Part shown: one piece after another, positions 56,383 through 64,000 of the stretch
Position numbering within the stretch: the first letter of the stretch is position 1
How the letters are laid out: every line of letters begins with the position of its first letter
Source of the DNA: Enterovibrio norvegicus FF-33
GTDB taxonomy: Bacteria; Pseudomonadota; Gammaproteobacteria; Enterobacterales; Vibrionaceae
Direction: 5' to 3'
NCBI RefSeq assembly: GCF_000286835.2
Contig: NZ_AJYD02000038.1
Span: 1 to 64,000 of the forward strand
Length of the DNA stretch: 64,000 nucleotides
The notes under the pieces: model-generated
What the model saw: only the letters and a program-made list of their open reading frames with translations
Told to the model about the DNA's origin: nothing
The model's database searches: none
Program-made: the position numbers and the translations under genes

Positions 56383-57152
56383 GACGCACCTCCGTCAGCG
56401 TGTGTGCGTTTCGCCAAAAAACGAGCGATGTGTTGCCCCTTGAATGATTTACCTTGGTATTCTAGCGCGCCGTTAATGTTAAGCATGCAACCCCAATCGG
56501 CACTCACGAGTTCAATCGCGCCACTGTTGATCAGGTTGTGGGTTTTGTCTGTGACCATGGCTTCACTGATGTTGGGATGACGCACCGAAAAAGTCCCGCC
56601 AAACCCGCAACACTCTTCCTCATATGCTGCTTTTTTAATGTCCACGTTACTGAGTTGACCGAGCAAGTGCGCAGAATAATGGTGTACGTTCATTTCACGT
56701 CTTGCTGCGCAAGAAGTGTGAACAACCACGGCGGTAGGCTCGCCTTTGTCTTCGAACTTTACGCGACACACATTAGTGAGAAATTCGGTGAACTCGAACA
56801 CCCTTTGCGAAAAGGCCAGCGCTTGCTGTTCAATGGGGTGACCGGCGAAGAGTTTAGGGTAGTGATGAACCATCATTCCGCCACATGAACCAGAAAGGAT
56901 CACGATGGGGATAGGTTCTTGAAACAGGGACATTTGATGTTGTGCCACATCGCGTGATTCTTGGGTGTAGCCAGAGCTATAAGCAGGTTGTCCGCAACAG
57001 GTTTGTTTGTCGACAAATACAACCTCGATGCTTTGCTGCTCAAGGACGGAAATCGCGTCTATCCCTGTGTCTGGGTCAAACATATCAACCAGACAGGTTG
57101 CGTAGAGATAGACCTTGGCAGGTTTCGCTGGGTAAATCCGAGCAGGTTGCAT
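56379..57152 (-). CDS. lutA: Lactate utilisation protein LutA (CCG domain)
   Basis: A 257-residue (Fe-S)-binding protein with two cysteine-rich CCG motifs, TCCGQPAYSSGY and EECCGFGGTFSV, as in LutA/LldE/YkgE. It is the first gene of lutA-lutB-lutC-dld. The ATG at 57152 is chosen because GAGGA stands six bases upstream; the longer frame to 57179 lacks a site. The LysR-type gene is divergent, with about 150 bases between the starts. Confidence 0.92.
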   Translation of the reverse strand: MQPARIYPAKPAKVYLYATCLVDMFDPDTGIDAISVLEQQSIEVVFVDKQTCCGQPAYSSGYTQESRDVAQHQMSLFQEPIPIVILSGSCGGMMVHHYPKLFAGHPIEQQALAFSQRVFEFTEFLTNVCRVKFEDKGEPTAVVVHTSCAARREMNVHHYSAHLLGQLSNVDIKKAAYEEECCGFGGTFSVRHPNISEAMVTDKTHNLINSGAIELVSADWGCMLNINGALEYQGKSFKGQHIARFLAKRTHADGGAS

Positions 57153-57215
57153 AAATCGTCCTCGCAACAGTGTATCCATGTATAACGCTAGCTCATTGAT
57201 TCTGTCAGGCTGTGC

Positions 57216-57264
57216 CTATTTATTAGACATTGAGAATATGCAATTGCCATAAGTGAATAAATAG
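57216..57264. promoter_or_regulatory. Inverted repeat between lutA and the LysR-type gene
   Basis: CTATTTATT (57216-57224) and AATAAATAG (57256-57264) are perfect inverse 9-mers 31 bases apart, in the divergent promoter region. LysR regulators often bind spaced sites in such positions, so this may be where the neighbouring regulator acts on lut. The arms are A/T-rich, so chance is not excluded. Confidence 0.4.
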
Positions 57265-57303
57265 CATTAAATGAATTAATTGTTTCCTTAATGGATATAA
57301 TCA

Positions 57304-58209
57304 ATGCGTTCAGATGATGTGATTTTGTTTGCGGAAGTGGCGGAGCTTGGGTCTTTCAAGCTTGCAGCAGACAAGCTTGGTTTAGCAAATTCCGTCGTGA
57401 GTAAGCGTATCCAGCGGCTTGAGATGGATTTGAAGGTTCAATTACTCCATCGAACCACGCGTAAGCTATCTCTCACTGAGGCGGGAATAGCCTTGCTTCC
57501 CACAGCAAAACAAATGGTTCAGCTGAACCAAGATGTGACTGACTCTGTGACTCAACTCTCTTCTGAGATTAAAGGGCATCTGCGTGTTTCTGTTCCTACC
57601 ATATCGGGAGATTTATTGCTGGCCGAAGCTATTGCTGAGTTTGCCAGCCAACACAATGGCTTAAGGATCGATGTCAAACTCAGCAACCGTTTTGTTGATT
57701 TGATTGATGAAGGGTTCGACTTAGCCATTCGTACCGGCTACCTTGAAGATTCAAGCTTGATCGCACGTCATATTATCGATTCGCAATGGTTGGTGTGTGC
57801 CGCTCCTGTGTATATAACACGGCGGGGCAAGCCGAATTCCCCAGATGCGTTGATAAACCACAATTGTTTACATTACACCTACCAAACGACAGGTGAAGGG
57901 GATTGGGAGTTCTTCGTACCTGGAACAGAAAGTAAACGTATCGTTAAGGTCAGCGGAAACTTTTCGACTAATAATGCTGCAGCGCTGAGAAAAGCGGCAT
58001 TGGCCGGCCACGGTATCGTGTACGTGCCAAAATGTTTGGTGTATCACGATCTGCAACAGGGCACATTGATTGACTTGTTACCCCATCAAGTTGCTAAGAA
58101 ACTGGGGATCTATGCTATCTACCCCCATACGCGCCATCCGCCAGAGAAACTGCGCGCATTGATAGAACATATTCGATCGCGGTATCTTGCTATGGCGCAC
58201 TATTTCTAG
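57304..58209 (+). CDS. LysR-family transcriptional regulator
   Basis: A 301-residue regulator with an N-terminal winged helix (FKLAADKLGLANSVVSKRIQRLE, about 17-39) and a C-terminal LysR substrate-binding domain. The body is of the subgroup with IDEGFDLAIRTGYLEDSSLIARHI. It is divergent from lutA, the classic arrangement for a LysR protein controlling its neighbour, so regulation of lactate use is likely (inference). The ribosome site before the ATG at 57304 is weak. Confidence 0.88.
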   Translation: MRSDDVILFAEVAELGSFKLAADKLGLANSVVSKRIQRLEMDLKVQLLHRTTRKLSLTEAGIALLPTAKQMVQLNQDVTDSVTQLSSEIKGHLRVSVPTISGDLLLAEAIAEFASQHNGLRIDVKLSNRFVDLIDEGFDLAIRTGYLEDSSLIARHIIDSQWLVCAAPVYITRRGKPNSPDALINHNCLHYTYQTTGEGDWEFFVPGTESKRIVKVSGNFSTNNAAALRKAALAGHGIVYVPKCLVYHDLQQGTLIDLLPHQVAKKLGIYAIYPHTRHPPEKLRALIEHIRSRYLAMAHYF

Positions 58210-58260
58210 CTTGCGGCGAAAAGTTTGATATTTTGAGTTTTTTCAATAGAAATCAGACGA

Positions 58261-58285
58261 AAAAAAAACCGCCAGCATTGGCGGC
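58261..58285 (-). terminator. Terminator after the HDOD gene
   Basis: CCGCCA and TGGCGG form a 6-bp stem with a GCAT loop; on the minus strand eight T follow. Confidence 0.85.
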
Positions 58286-58307
58286 TATTTGATCTGATGT
58301 TGGCTTG

Positions 58308-59132
58308 TTAGGCGAGGGAGCTTGCTAGCTCTCTGCCGACCCCACGGGTGTTTTCGACCAACTCTATGAAATCTTCGTTTAAACCCAGCATGCTGTATTC
58401 TAGCTGATGGTTAAGCCACGTCTGTTGCGCTTCTCTATCCGCTAACCCTTCCCAGTTGCAATCAATCTTTCTTGATAGATTAATGATGGCGGCTAGTTGT
58501 GAAAATTCGTCGCCTTGCACTGCAGAGTATTGATGCGAAATTGCATCGATGAGAGTGTCGGCAAATTTCCAATTCTTTGCGAGCATGCCGCCTAACTCAG
58601 CACCGTCAGTACTTAGCACAATTTGCTGCGCTTCTGGTTTCGTTTTACCCATATCCATGTGCAGTTCGACTTTTTGCGCCTGGTCGGGATAGACCGTATA
58701 GATCAACAGATCACCGATGTTGTGCAGCATACCGGCTGTAAATGCTTCGTTTTGGTCTGATTTAAGTTCTTTTGCTATCGCTTTACAAAATGTAGCGACT
58801 TCAAACGTTGTTCCCCAGAAAGCATTGAGATCTAAGCCCTCTATTTTGGGAAATGTACTCATCAGTGCAGAAGCCGTCACGAGTGTGCGAATGGGTCCTA
58901 ATCCAAGACGAATAACCGCGTCGTCCACAGAAGCTACCGTTCGCCCGCGACCAAAATGTGAAGAGTTAGACAACCGTAATACACGGGCACTTATCACTTG
59001 GTCCATAGCAATTTTGGTCGAGATTTGATTCATGTCTGAGCCGTCGCTATTAACGAGATCCATGAGTTCTTGGACGACCTTGGGAATCTTAGGGAGTTTG
59101 TCTACATGAGAAAGCAACTTGTCAATTGTCAT
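58308..59132 (-). CDS. HDOD-domain signalling protein
   Basis: A 274-residue protein whose first 215 residues form an HDOD domain (LPKIPKVVQELMDLVNSDG, VISARVLRLSNSSHFGRG, VDDAVIRLGLGPIRTLV). This is a catalytically degenerate relative of the HD-GYP/HD phosphohydrolases. Such proteins act in signal transduction or motility control through protein contacts. The metal-binding HD pair is replaced as usual for the family. Single-gene unit. Confidence 0.88.
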   Translation of the reverse strand: MTIDKLLSHVDKLPKIPKVVQELMDLVNSDGSDMNQISTKIAMDQVISARVLRLSNSSHFGRGRTVASVDDAVIRLGLGPIRTLVTASALMSTFPKIEGLDLNAFWGTTFEVATFCKAIAKELKSDQNEAFTAGMLHNIGDLLIYTVYPDQAQKVELHMDMGKTKPEAQQIVLSTDGAELGGMLAKNWKFADTLIDAISHQYSAVQGDEFSQLAAIINLSRKIDCNWEGLADREAQQTWLNHQLEYSMLGLNEDFIELVENTRGVGRELASSLA

Positions 59133-59222
59133 ATTCGGCTCCAGTGCGATGACCGTAACTTAAATATAGAACACGGTCTCAAATGTGGCGCGAATATTTA
59201 TAAGTAAGACATTGACGGGTAT

Positions 59223-59246
59223 AAAAAACCCCGAATAACTCGGGGT
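59223..59246 (-). terminator. Terminator after the DUF3581 gene
   Basis: ACCCCGA and TCGGGGT form a 7-bp stem with a 5-base loop; on the minus strand TTTTTT follows. Confidence 0.85.
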
Positions 59247-59303
59247 CAATATTACGTATTTATTGCCTGCTATAAGATACGCGTATTGACGCGATCTAAT
59301 GAA

Positions 59304-60023
59304 TTAAACTGGCAGCGCAGATAGGAATACAGATTTTCGGCTATTAAATTTGTCGACGAGTGCATCAACGGCAGAATGTTCAAATGGACGTAGGCCGCTG
59401 CAAACCAATTTTTTTCTGCCTTCACCAATGATCTGACCATTTTCTTTGAAGCAAAAGGCCAAACTTACCGTTCCGCGCTTTCCATTCACTTCCATCACTG
59501 AATCCGTCAGCTCAACGGTAGGCGCTGAGAAGTTTAGATGGTGGAAGTTTAGGTGCATGCTTTCATAGATAACCAAAGGGCGGTCGGGGTTGATCATCAT
59601 CCCGCTCTTTTCCATCAAAGGCACCATGATGTGCGGGAAATTCATGCCAGAAAATTTCACATAATGTTCTGCCACGTTAGCAGCGAGTTTTTCATCAACC
59701 AAGTTGTCGCCTTCGCGCGTCATGGTCAGATAGCATTTGTCATTCGCATCTAGCACTTCGATTGTACCGAGTGCATCTTCTTTGAACGTCAGGGACATGT
59801 TGTCTGAGATCATGCCGCCAAACGAGATGTGCATTTTTTGGCTGATACCGGCTTTTGCCAGTAAGACAGAGAAAAGGAGATCACCTGGAACACAGAATCG
59901 TTTTGAGTCTTCGTCGTGAATAGGATTAAAATCGCCCGCGACCAATTTAGCAAAATGGCTCGCCTGCTGACGCGTAAATGCAAACTGATTATTGTTCTGA
60001 CTAAAATAGTTGTTTAACTGCAT
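59304..60023 (-). CDS. DUF3581 family protein (hotdog-like)
   Basis: A 239-residue cytoplasmic protein of the gammaproteobacterial DUF3581 family. The N-terminal part HFAKLVAGDFNPIHDEDSKR is very like the MaoC/hotdog hydratase signature (AGDxNPIH), which suggests a thioester-type ligand, but no activity is established. The length is usual. Single-gene unit between the HDOD and Nudix genes. Confidence 0.85.
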   Translation of the reverse strand: MQLNNYFSQNNNQFAFTRQQASHFAKLVAGDFNPIHDEDSKRFCVPGDLLFSVLLAKAGISQKMHISFGGMISDNMSLTFKEDALGTIEVLDANDKCYLTMTREGDNLVDEKLAANVAEHYVKFSGMNFPHIMVPLMEKSGMMINPDRPLVIYESMHLNFHHLNFSAPTVELTDSVMEVNGKRGTVSLAFCFKENGQIIGEGRKKLVCSGLRPFEHSAVDALVDKFNSRKSVFLSALPV

Positions 60024-60169
60024 GAGCTCTACTGTGGTTTTCCACTGTTTATCTTGTCCGGCATTGTAACTGAGTCACAGGCTTGCAATGGTCTAGCCAG
60101 TTCACTGTTCAGCAAATTATATAAATAAAATTCATGGTTGTTGCCTATGTGCTTGAGTATCTGTAGCAC

Positions 60170-60619
60170 CTACATAATGTGGCCTTGGTATATGCGGTCA
60201 AACTGGCGGGTCTGGAAGGCTTCAACCATGGTTTTTGGAAAGAAAAGCAGACTGGGCAGTCTTTCTAATGGCATCCATATTGTGCCAATCTGATTTTTGT
60301 CTGGTTGCGATGGGGTTGCTACATCACGAAAATTTGTCGCCTCAACAAACAGTTCAATTTGGTGAAGGTGTTGAGGAAGGAATGTTGTATCTAGCTTATC
60401 TGCTATGACTTCTCTGACGAATAACACATCGCCCATGTCTGCTTCACCGCCAGTTTCTTCAAGCAATTCTCTCTTAAAGGCGATGTCGAGTGTTTCGTTA
60501 TGTTGAATGCCTCCGCCTGGTAAAATATACCAAAGGCCACGCTCGTCTCTATGTTCGGCGAGCAATAGGGTGTCATCGCGATAGCATACCGCTCTGACTG
60601 ATACGCGCAATGGATGCAT
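60170..60619 (-). CDS. Nudix hydrolase
   Basis: A 149-residue Nudix protein that should hydrolyse a nucleoside diphosphate linked to some group X. The Nudix box is visible at about residues 36-58 (GGIQHNETLDIAFKRELLEE), with the REx2EE metal-binding core intact. The substrate cannot be told. The ATG at 60619 has GGAG five bases upstream; a TTG six codons earlier is in-frame but has no site. Single-gene unit. Confidence 0.9.
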   Translation of the reverse strand: MHPLRVSVRAVCYRDDTLLLAEHRDERGLWYILPGGGIQHNETLDIAFKRELLEETGGEADMGDVLFVREVIADKLDTTFLPQHLHQIELFVEATNFRDVATPSQPDKNQIGTIWMPLERLPSLLFFPKTMVEAFQTRQFDRIYQGHIM

Positions 60620-60696
60620 TGTTTCTCCTACGAGCAAGGGACATATTGGATTTAGACGATAGCGTAACGCTTCTTTTCCGATGATCCAAGGTAGGA

Positions 60697-62325
60697 TTAT
60701 TTGTTGGCTGGGGCGGCTACTTTCTCTCGTTGATAAAAATGAAAAAAGTTTTTGCCGTTATTTTTGACGTAATACATGGCTTCATCAGCTTGTTCAATCA
60801 AAGGCCCAACAGCAGTGTCATTGTCTGGGAAAAGGCTAATCCCAATGCTTGAACCAACGGCAGTAGTCTGTTCATGACCTATTTGGATAGGCTGAGATAT
60901 CTGGAACTGTAAGTCTGTGGCAATGTCAGAGACAGCGGTATCGTAGTTAGGGTTGTAGGAAAAACCGATCAGAAACTCGTCTCCACCCCAACGGGCGACG
61001 ACATCTGAACCACGGAAAAATTGTTTAATTCGATGTGCTACCTCGATGATCACTTTGTCACCCGCATCATGACCGTAAGTGTCGTTGACATGTTTGAAGC
61101 CATCTAAATCAATCATTAAAACGGCAAAGCTACGTTCTTTTTTCTCCGCCTCCATGGTTGAGTTTTCAAGCTTGGTCATGCCTGCTCTGCGATTGAGTAA
61201 TTGTGTAATTGGGTCGTGTTCTGCTTCGTAAATAATATTCTGTTCACGCTCAGCGCGCTCGGTAATGTCATACAGCACCACCTCTAATAAACTGTCATCA
61301 GGGTTGTTGATGTCTTCAACTTTGGAGAATAGGCAATGTACCCAACGATCTGTAGCTCTAACTTTGTGCTTCAGTTGAATATCTACGGCGCTGAATTGGT
61401 TACCTGGTTTGGCCCAGAATTCTTCAATAAACTCTTTTATCACTTGTGGGTCGTTAAAATAGGCCGTGAAGTCAGTTTTGGAGAAGCGTTCGGTATCAAC
61501 AATGAAGGTTTGCCCTAGGAGTCTCAGCAGCGCGGGGTTTGCGACAATGAGATGATCGGTGGCATCTATCAATCCGATACCAGCACTCGCGCGCTCAAAA
61601 ATAAAGCGGAATTTCTTTGAAAGGTTCTCGGTTTGCGATCTGAGATCGCGCTCGTTATCGATCTGATTATTTACCGCATCGAGCATATGGTTGATATCAC
61701 CAACTAATGCCCCGATTTCATTGTGCTTGTGACCAAAAGGGATCTCAATGCGTGTGGAATCACCTGGCGTGATCAAGTGGAATCGATTTGCCACGTTTTT
61801 CAATGGTTCGGTGAGGATACGGTTAACGATGACCAGCGTTAAAAAAGCAATGATGATTGAGTAGAGCACAAGCACGATGACTTGGATTTTCGCGAGTGCA
61901 ATCGCATTGTCTTCGATGTACTGCTGGTTTGGGTAAATCAGCAGGTCGCCGACGATTTCGTTTTCATTGAATGGCGATTTGATTGGAAATATCACGGCGA
62001 TGTCGGTTTGCTTTAAATCGCCACTACCTTCAAATGATGCCGATAGGCCTTCCTGACTCGTTAGCCGCGCTGCTGAAATAATGTCATTGGCTTCTAACCC
62101 ACGTAGCACTTCCTCTGCGAGCTCTTTGTTTCCTAGGTACATGGCGATTGAGGCTGTTTGCTCTACCGTCGTGATAACTTGTCGAATTTGATTTCGAGAA
62201 CGATCGACTTCATCGTGATAAGAAATATAGAACCAGACAATGGATGCAATGACGGAGAAAATGAGTGCACCACTTGCTACCCCTGAGGCAACACGAATAT
62301 GAACTCTTTTATTGAGAATCTTCAA
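60697..62325 (-). CDS. Membrane diguanylate cyclase (periplasmic sensor, HAMP, PAS, GGDEF)
   Basis: A 542-residue inner-membrane enzyme that should make cyclic di-GMP. Order: TM1 (about 16-35), a periplasmic domain of about 110 residues resembling CHASE8, TM2 (about 146-168), HAMP (about 169-222), PAS (about 237-355) and GGDEF (about 365-530). The active motif GGDEF is at 447-451, and the inhibitory site RGSD at 438-441 is intact, so it should be active and feedback-controlled. The start is TTG at 62325, overlapping the upstream gene by 17 bases, so it is translationally coupled to it. The layout resembles YfiN of Pseudomonas. Last gene of a three-gene unit. Confidence 0.9.
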   Translation of the reverse strand: MKILNKRVHIRVASGVASGALIFSVIASIVWFYISYHDEVDRSRNQIRQVITTVEQTASIAMYLGNKELAEEVLRGLEANDIISAARLTSQEGLSASFEGSGDLKQTDIAVIFPIKSPFNENEIVGDLLIYPNQQYIEDNAIALAKIQVIVLVLYSIIIAFLTLVIVNRILTEPLKNVANRFHLITPGDSTRIEIPFGHKHNEIGALVGDINHMLDAVNNQIDNERDLRSQTENLSKKFRFIFERASAGIGLIDATDHLIVANPALLRLLGQTFIVDTERFSKTDFTAYFNDPQVIKEFIEEFWAKPGNQFSAVDIQLKHKVRATDRWVHCLFSKVEDINNPDDSLLEVVLYDITERAEREQNIIYEAEHDPITQLLNRRAGMTKLENSTMEAEKKERSFAVLMIDLDGFKHVNDTYGHDAGDKVIIEVAHRIKQFFRGSDVVARWGGDEFLIGFSYNPNYDTAVSDIATDLQFQISQPIQIGHEQTTAVGSSIGISLFPDNDTAVGPLIEQADEAMYYVKNNGKNFFHFYQREKVAAPANK

Positions 62326-62743
62326 ACCGGTATACCACTTTCAAGCCTTGCGAGAGTTCTGCTTCATTGATGTACGCTATGGCGTTTTTATTATTTTTAA
62401 CGTAATCAGCGGCATTTTCTGTCGACGAGATTGTATAAGGGGGTTCGGATTTACCAGCAAAGAGCAATCGCGCCCAGTAAGCATTGATTTGGGCAGCAGA
62501 CTTTCCAACTAATTGTCGATAAAACGCCTCTCTCTCAGGACTACTGTCTGGCAAGTCAGTGGTCAACACCATCATGCCATCTGGATAATGGCTACTGCGA
62601 CCCATGTAAAGGTCGATAAGCTGGCGACTAGACAGGTTAGCGAGAGGATTCTCTTGATTCACAACGACGACCAGTTCTGCACGGCTAGTAGGTACCCATG
62701 CTAAGGAAATGATTGTGAGCATTGCTAATACAAGTATCTTCAT
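62309..62743 (-). CDS. PstS-like periplasmic binding protein (small)
   Basis: A 144-residue exported protein (signal peptide MKILVLAMLTIISLAWVPTSRA, cleavage near residue 22). The mature part, ELVVVVNQENPLANLSSRQL, IDLYMGRSSHYPDG and NKNAIAYIN, matches one lobe of the phosphate-binding PstS-like fold. It is far shorter than true PstS (about 320), so it is unlikely to feed an ABC transporter. The ATG at 62743 lies two bases after the stop of the porin-like gene; the downstream cyclase overlaps its end. It is probably a periplasmic sensor or adaptor for the cyclase (inference). Confidence 0.82.
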   Translation of the reverse strand: MKILVLAMLTIISLAWVPTSRAELVVVVNQENPLANLSSRQLIDLYMGRSSHYPDGMMVLTTDLPDSSPEREAFYRQLVGKSAAQINAYWARLLFAGKSEPPYTISSTENAADYVKNNKNAIAYINEAELSQGLKVVYRFEDSQ

Positions 62744-62744
62744 A

Positions 62745-63998
62745 TCAGAACACAAACGTTAGGCTGATCGAGTATGTATCAATATAGTCTGGCACAGTGG
62801 CATTCAATCCTTCCACCGTGGTCAACCACGCCCCAAAATCTTGGTTGTTCAGCCATGTTCTTTCTATTTGTCCTTTTAGTGCAACCTGAGAGCTGAGATC
62901 AATTCGTGCGCCAAAGCCCAATGTTTCTTGGTTGATAACACGAGCATCGAGAAGAGATTTGGTATAGCCATAAGCCGCCGCAATGTCTGGTATTGCAAGC
63001 CCCTGTGAATTTGGTGGCGTTAAATCATACATATCTCCAACCGATTTTGTTTTAGATACAAAACCAAATGCGGTGACATTGGAGAAGGTTTTACCGACAC
63101 TTAGATAACCGGCAGTAAGATCGGGGAAAAAAGGCCATTCTGCATCGGTATAACTCAATTCTGATTGTATGGTCCAGTCACCCGTTTCGTAGAGTGCGCC
63201 TAGTGAGTAGTAGTAAAAGCGCGAATCAACAAAATTAAAGTCGGACGCAATAGTGCCAACTTCTGGCCAGAAAAACATGAGTGCAGGGTCTTGTTCGAGT
63301 CCAGCTGTCACGCTAGTAGATGGATCGCCTTGTTTGACAACAGTTGTTGTAGCTGTTGCTGAAAAAAGCCAATCTTTAACGGAGTAGGAGAGCTTTGTTC
63401 CGATTACTGGAGACAGTGACACCTCATAAGGTTCGATCACTGTTTCAATGGTAATGTCTGATTGCCCAGCAAATAACCGAGCTTCAAACAGTCCATGCTC
63501 CCAAGGAACACTATAGGCAACATCAACGCCATCAATTGAGGAGATGGGAATGTTCGCATAGAAATCAGTGATTGGTTTCGTCCATAGGTAGGCAAATCCG
63601 ACATCACGATACTCGGACAACATGTAAAGCGGCGTCGCGATTCGACCAATGCGAAACGTAAGATTTGGCGTTGCGTTGTATCGTAAGAATGCCCAAGTGA
63701 TGCTTTTATCTAAATCATTTTCAATGCGATCTTGGAAAACACCTTGGACGACGAAGTCAACGTCGTCTGCAATGTTCGCATTGAGTTGAAGCCCGAAGGC
63801 TGAACCCGTATCAAACTCCCAGCCACCGTATTGTGCTTCTTTCGTCAGATCGTATTTATAACCAAAGTCATCAGTACCTGATTTAATGTAGGTTGCGTTG
63901 CCAAAACCGCTTATTTTCACGCTCTCGCTCGCCGAAACGGCAGGAACCGTCAGCAGGGAAAGCATGGAGATAAATAGGGGTTGTGTAAAACGCCGCAA
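62745..63998 (-). CDS. Outer-membrane beta-barrel (porin-like) protein, start near window edge
   Basis: A protein of at least 417 residues. A signal peptide (cleavage after VSAS, near residue 24) is followed by alternating aromatic/polar strands and a C-terminal Phe in ISLTFVF, the mark of an outer-membrane barrel. The most upstream codon visible is TTG at 63998, two bases from the edge, so the true start may lie outside the window and I regard the 5' end as uncertain. It resembles the diffuse group of porin-like proteins encoded before PstS-like proteins and cyclases. First gene of the three-gene unit; the stop codon overlaps the start region of the next gene. Confidence 0.75.
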   Translation of the reverse strand: MRRFTQPLFISMLSLLTVPAVSASESVKISGFGNATYIKSGTDDFGYKYDLTKEAQYGGWEFDTGSAFGLQLNANIADDVDFVVQGVFQDRIENDLDKSITWAFLRYNATPNLTFRIGRIATPLYMLSEYRDVGFAYLWTKPITDFYANIPISSIDGVDVAYSVPWEHGLFEARLFAGQSDITIETVIEPYEVSLSPVIGTKLSYSVKDWLFSATATTTVVKQGDPSTSVTAGLEQDPALMFFWPEVGTIASDFNFVDSRFYYYSLGALYETGDWTIQSELSYTDAEWPFFPDLTAGYLSVGKTFSNVTAFGFVSKTKSVGDMYDLTPPNSQGLAIPDIAAAYGYTKSLLDARVINQETLGFGARIDLSSQVALKGQIERTWLNNQDFGAWLTTVEGLNATVPDYIDTYSISLTFVF

Positions 63999-64000
63999 TG

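Overview
The window looks like a chromosomal segment of a gammaproteobacterium, most likely of the Vibrionaceae. The conserved block thrS-infC-rpmI-rplT-pheS-pheT-ihfA followed by btuC-btuD is in the enterobacterial/Vibrio order. Many other products (NorM, DUF3080 lipoprotein, DUF3581, secreted ATP-dependent DNA ligase, VF530-type protein, PF13645-type L,D-transpeptidase homologue) are typical of marine Vibrio relatives. Genus cannot be fixed from the sequence alone. There is no prophage, complete insertion sequence, integron or CRISPR array. The window is mostly core genome with a few accessory patches.

Layout. 1-360: a cluster of three tRNA-Val(GAC) genes (the first cut by the window edge) with a promoter. 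470-6200: DUF3080 lipoprotein, norM, ribE, a small zinc-ribbon protein, hxpB/yniC and a yniA-like kinase. 6230-12660: a complete histidine utilisation locus (hutC, then hutI-hutG-hutU-hutH) with clear HutC-type operators. 12850-16300: a periplasmic glycerophosphodiester phosphodiesterase, an unrecognised amphipathic protein with a Met/His/Cys-rich tail, and a small exported protein. 16330-24820: a TrmH-family methylase and the translation block, with a tRNA-Thr anticodon-arm mimic ahead of thrS, an AUU start for infC, a structured rpmI leader, and a 76-bp foldback repeat ahead of pheS. 25070-30870: astE, btuCD, a TerB-like protein, a VF530-like protein and ybiT. 31390-40270: a lipid-flavoured patch with an AraC-type regulator, a coniferyl-type aldehyde dehydrogenase, an acyl-CoA ligase, a FadL-type porin, a small Tat-type exported protein and a lipoxygenase-fold protein whose iron ligands are not the canonical ones. 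41070-50220: trhO, osmC, a small RTX protein, hrpA, an L,D-transpeptidase-like protein and a periplasmic ATP-dependent DNA ligase. 50360-58210: a LacI-type regulator, the lactate oxidation operon lutA-lutB-lutC-dld and a divergent LysR regulator. 58300-64000: an HDOD protein, DUF3581, a Nudix hydrolase, and a three-gene unit made of an outer-membrane beta-barrel, a PstS-like periplasmic protein and a membrane diguanylate cyclase.

How the parts work together. The hut genes convert histidine to glutamate under HutC control. LutABC plus the FAD/Fe-S dehydrogenase oxidise L- and D-lactate to pyruvate. The AraC/aldehyde dehydrogenase/acyl-CoA ligase/FadL/lipoxygenase-like patch reads as uptake or export, oxidation and activation of long-chain lipids or oxylipins (inference). 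The last three genes span outer membrane, periplasm and inner membrane and may form a c-di-GMP signalling unit (inference).

The most interesting items are the lipoxygenase-like protein with substituted metal ligands and its Tat-signal partner, the unrecognised amphipathic/Met-His protein, the barrel/binding-protein/cyclase unit, and the mosaic tRNA-Val acceptor stems. All identifications come from reading protein motifs and gene order; no database search was run.
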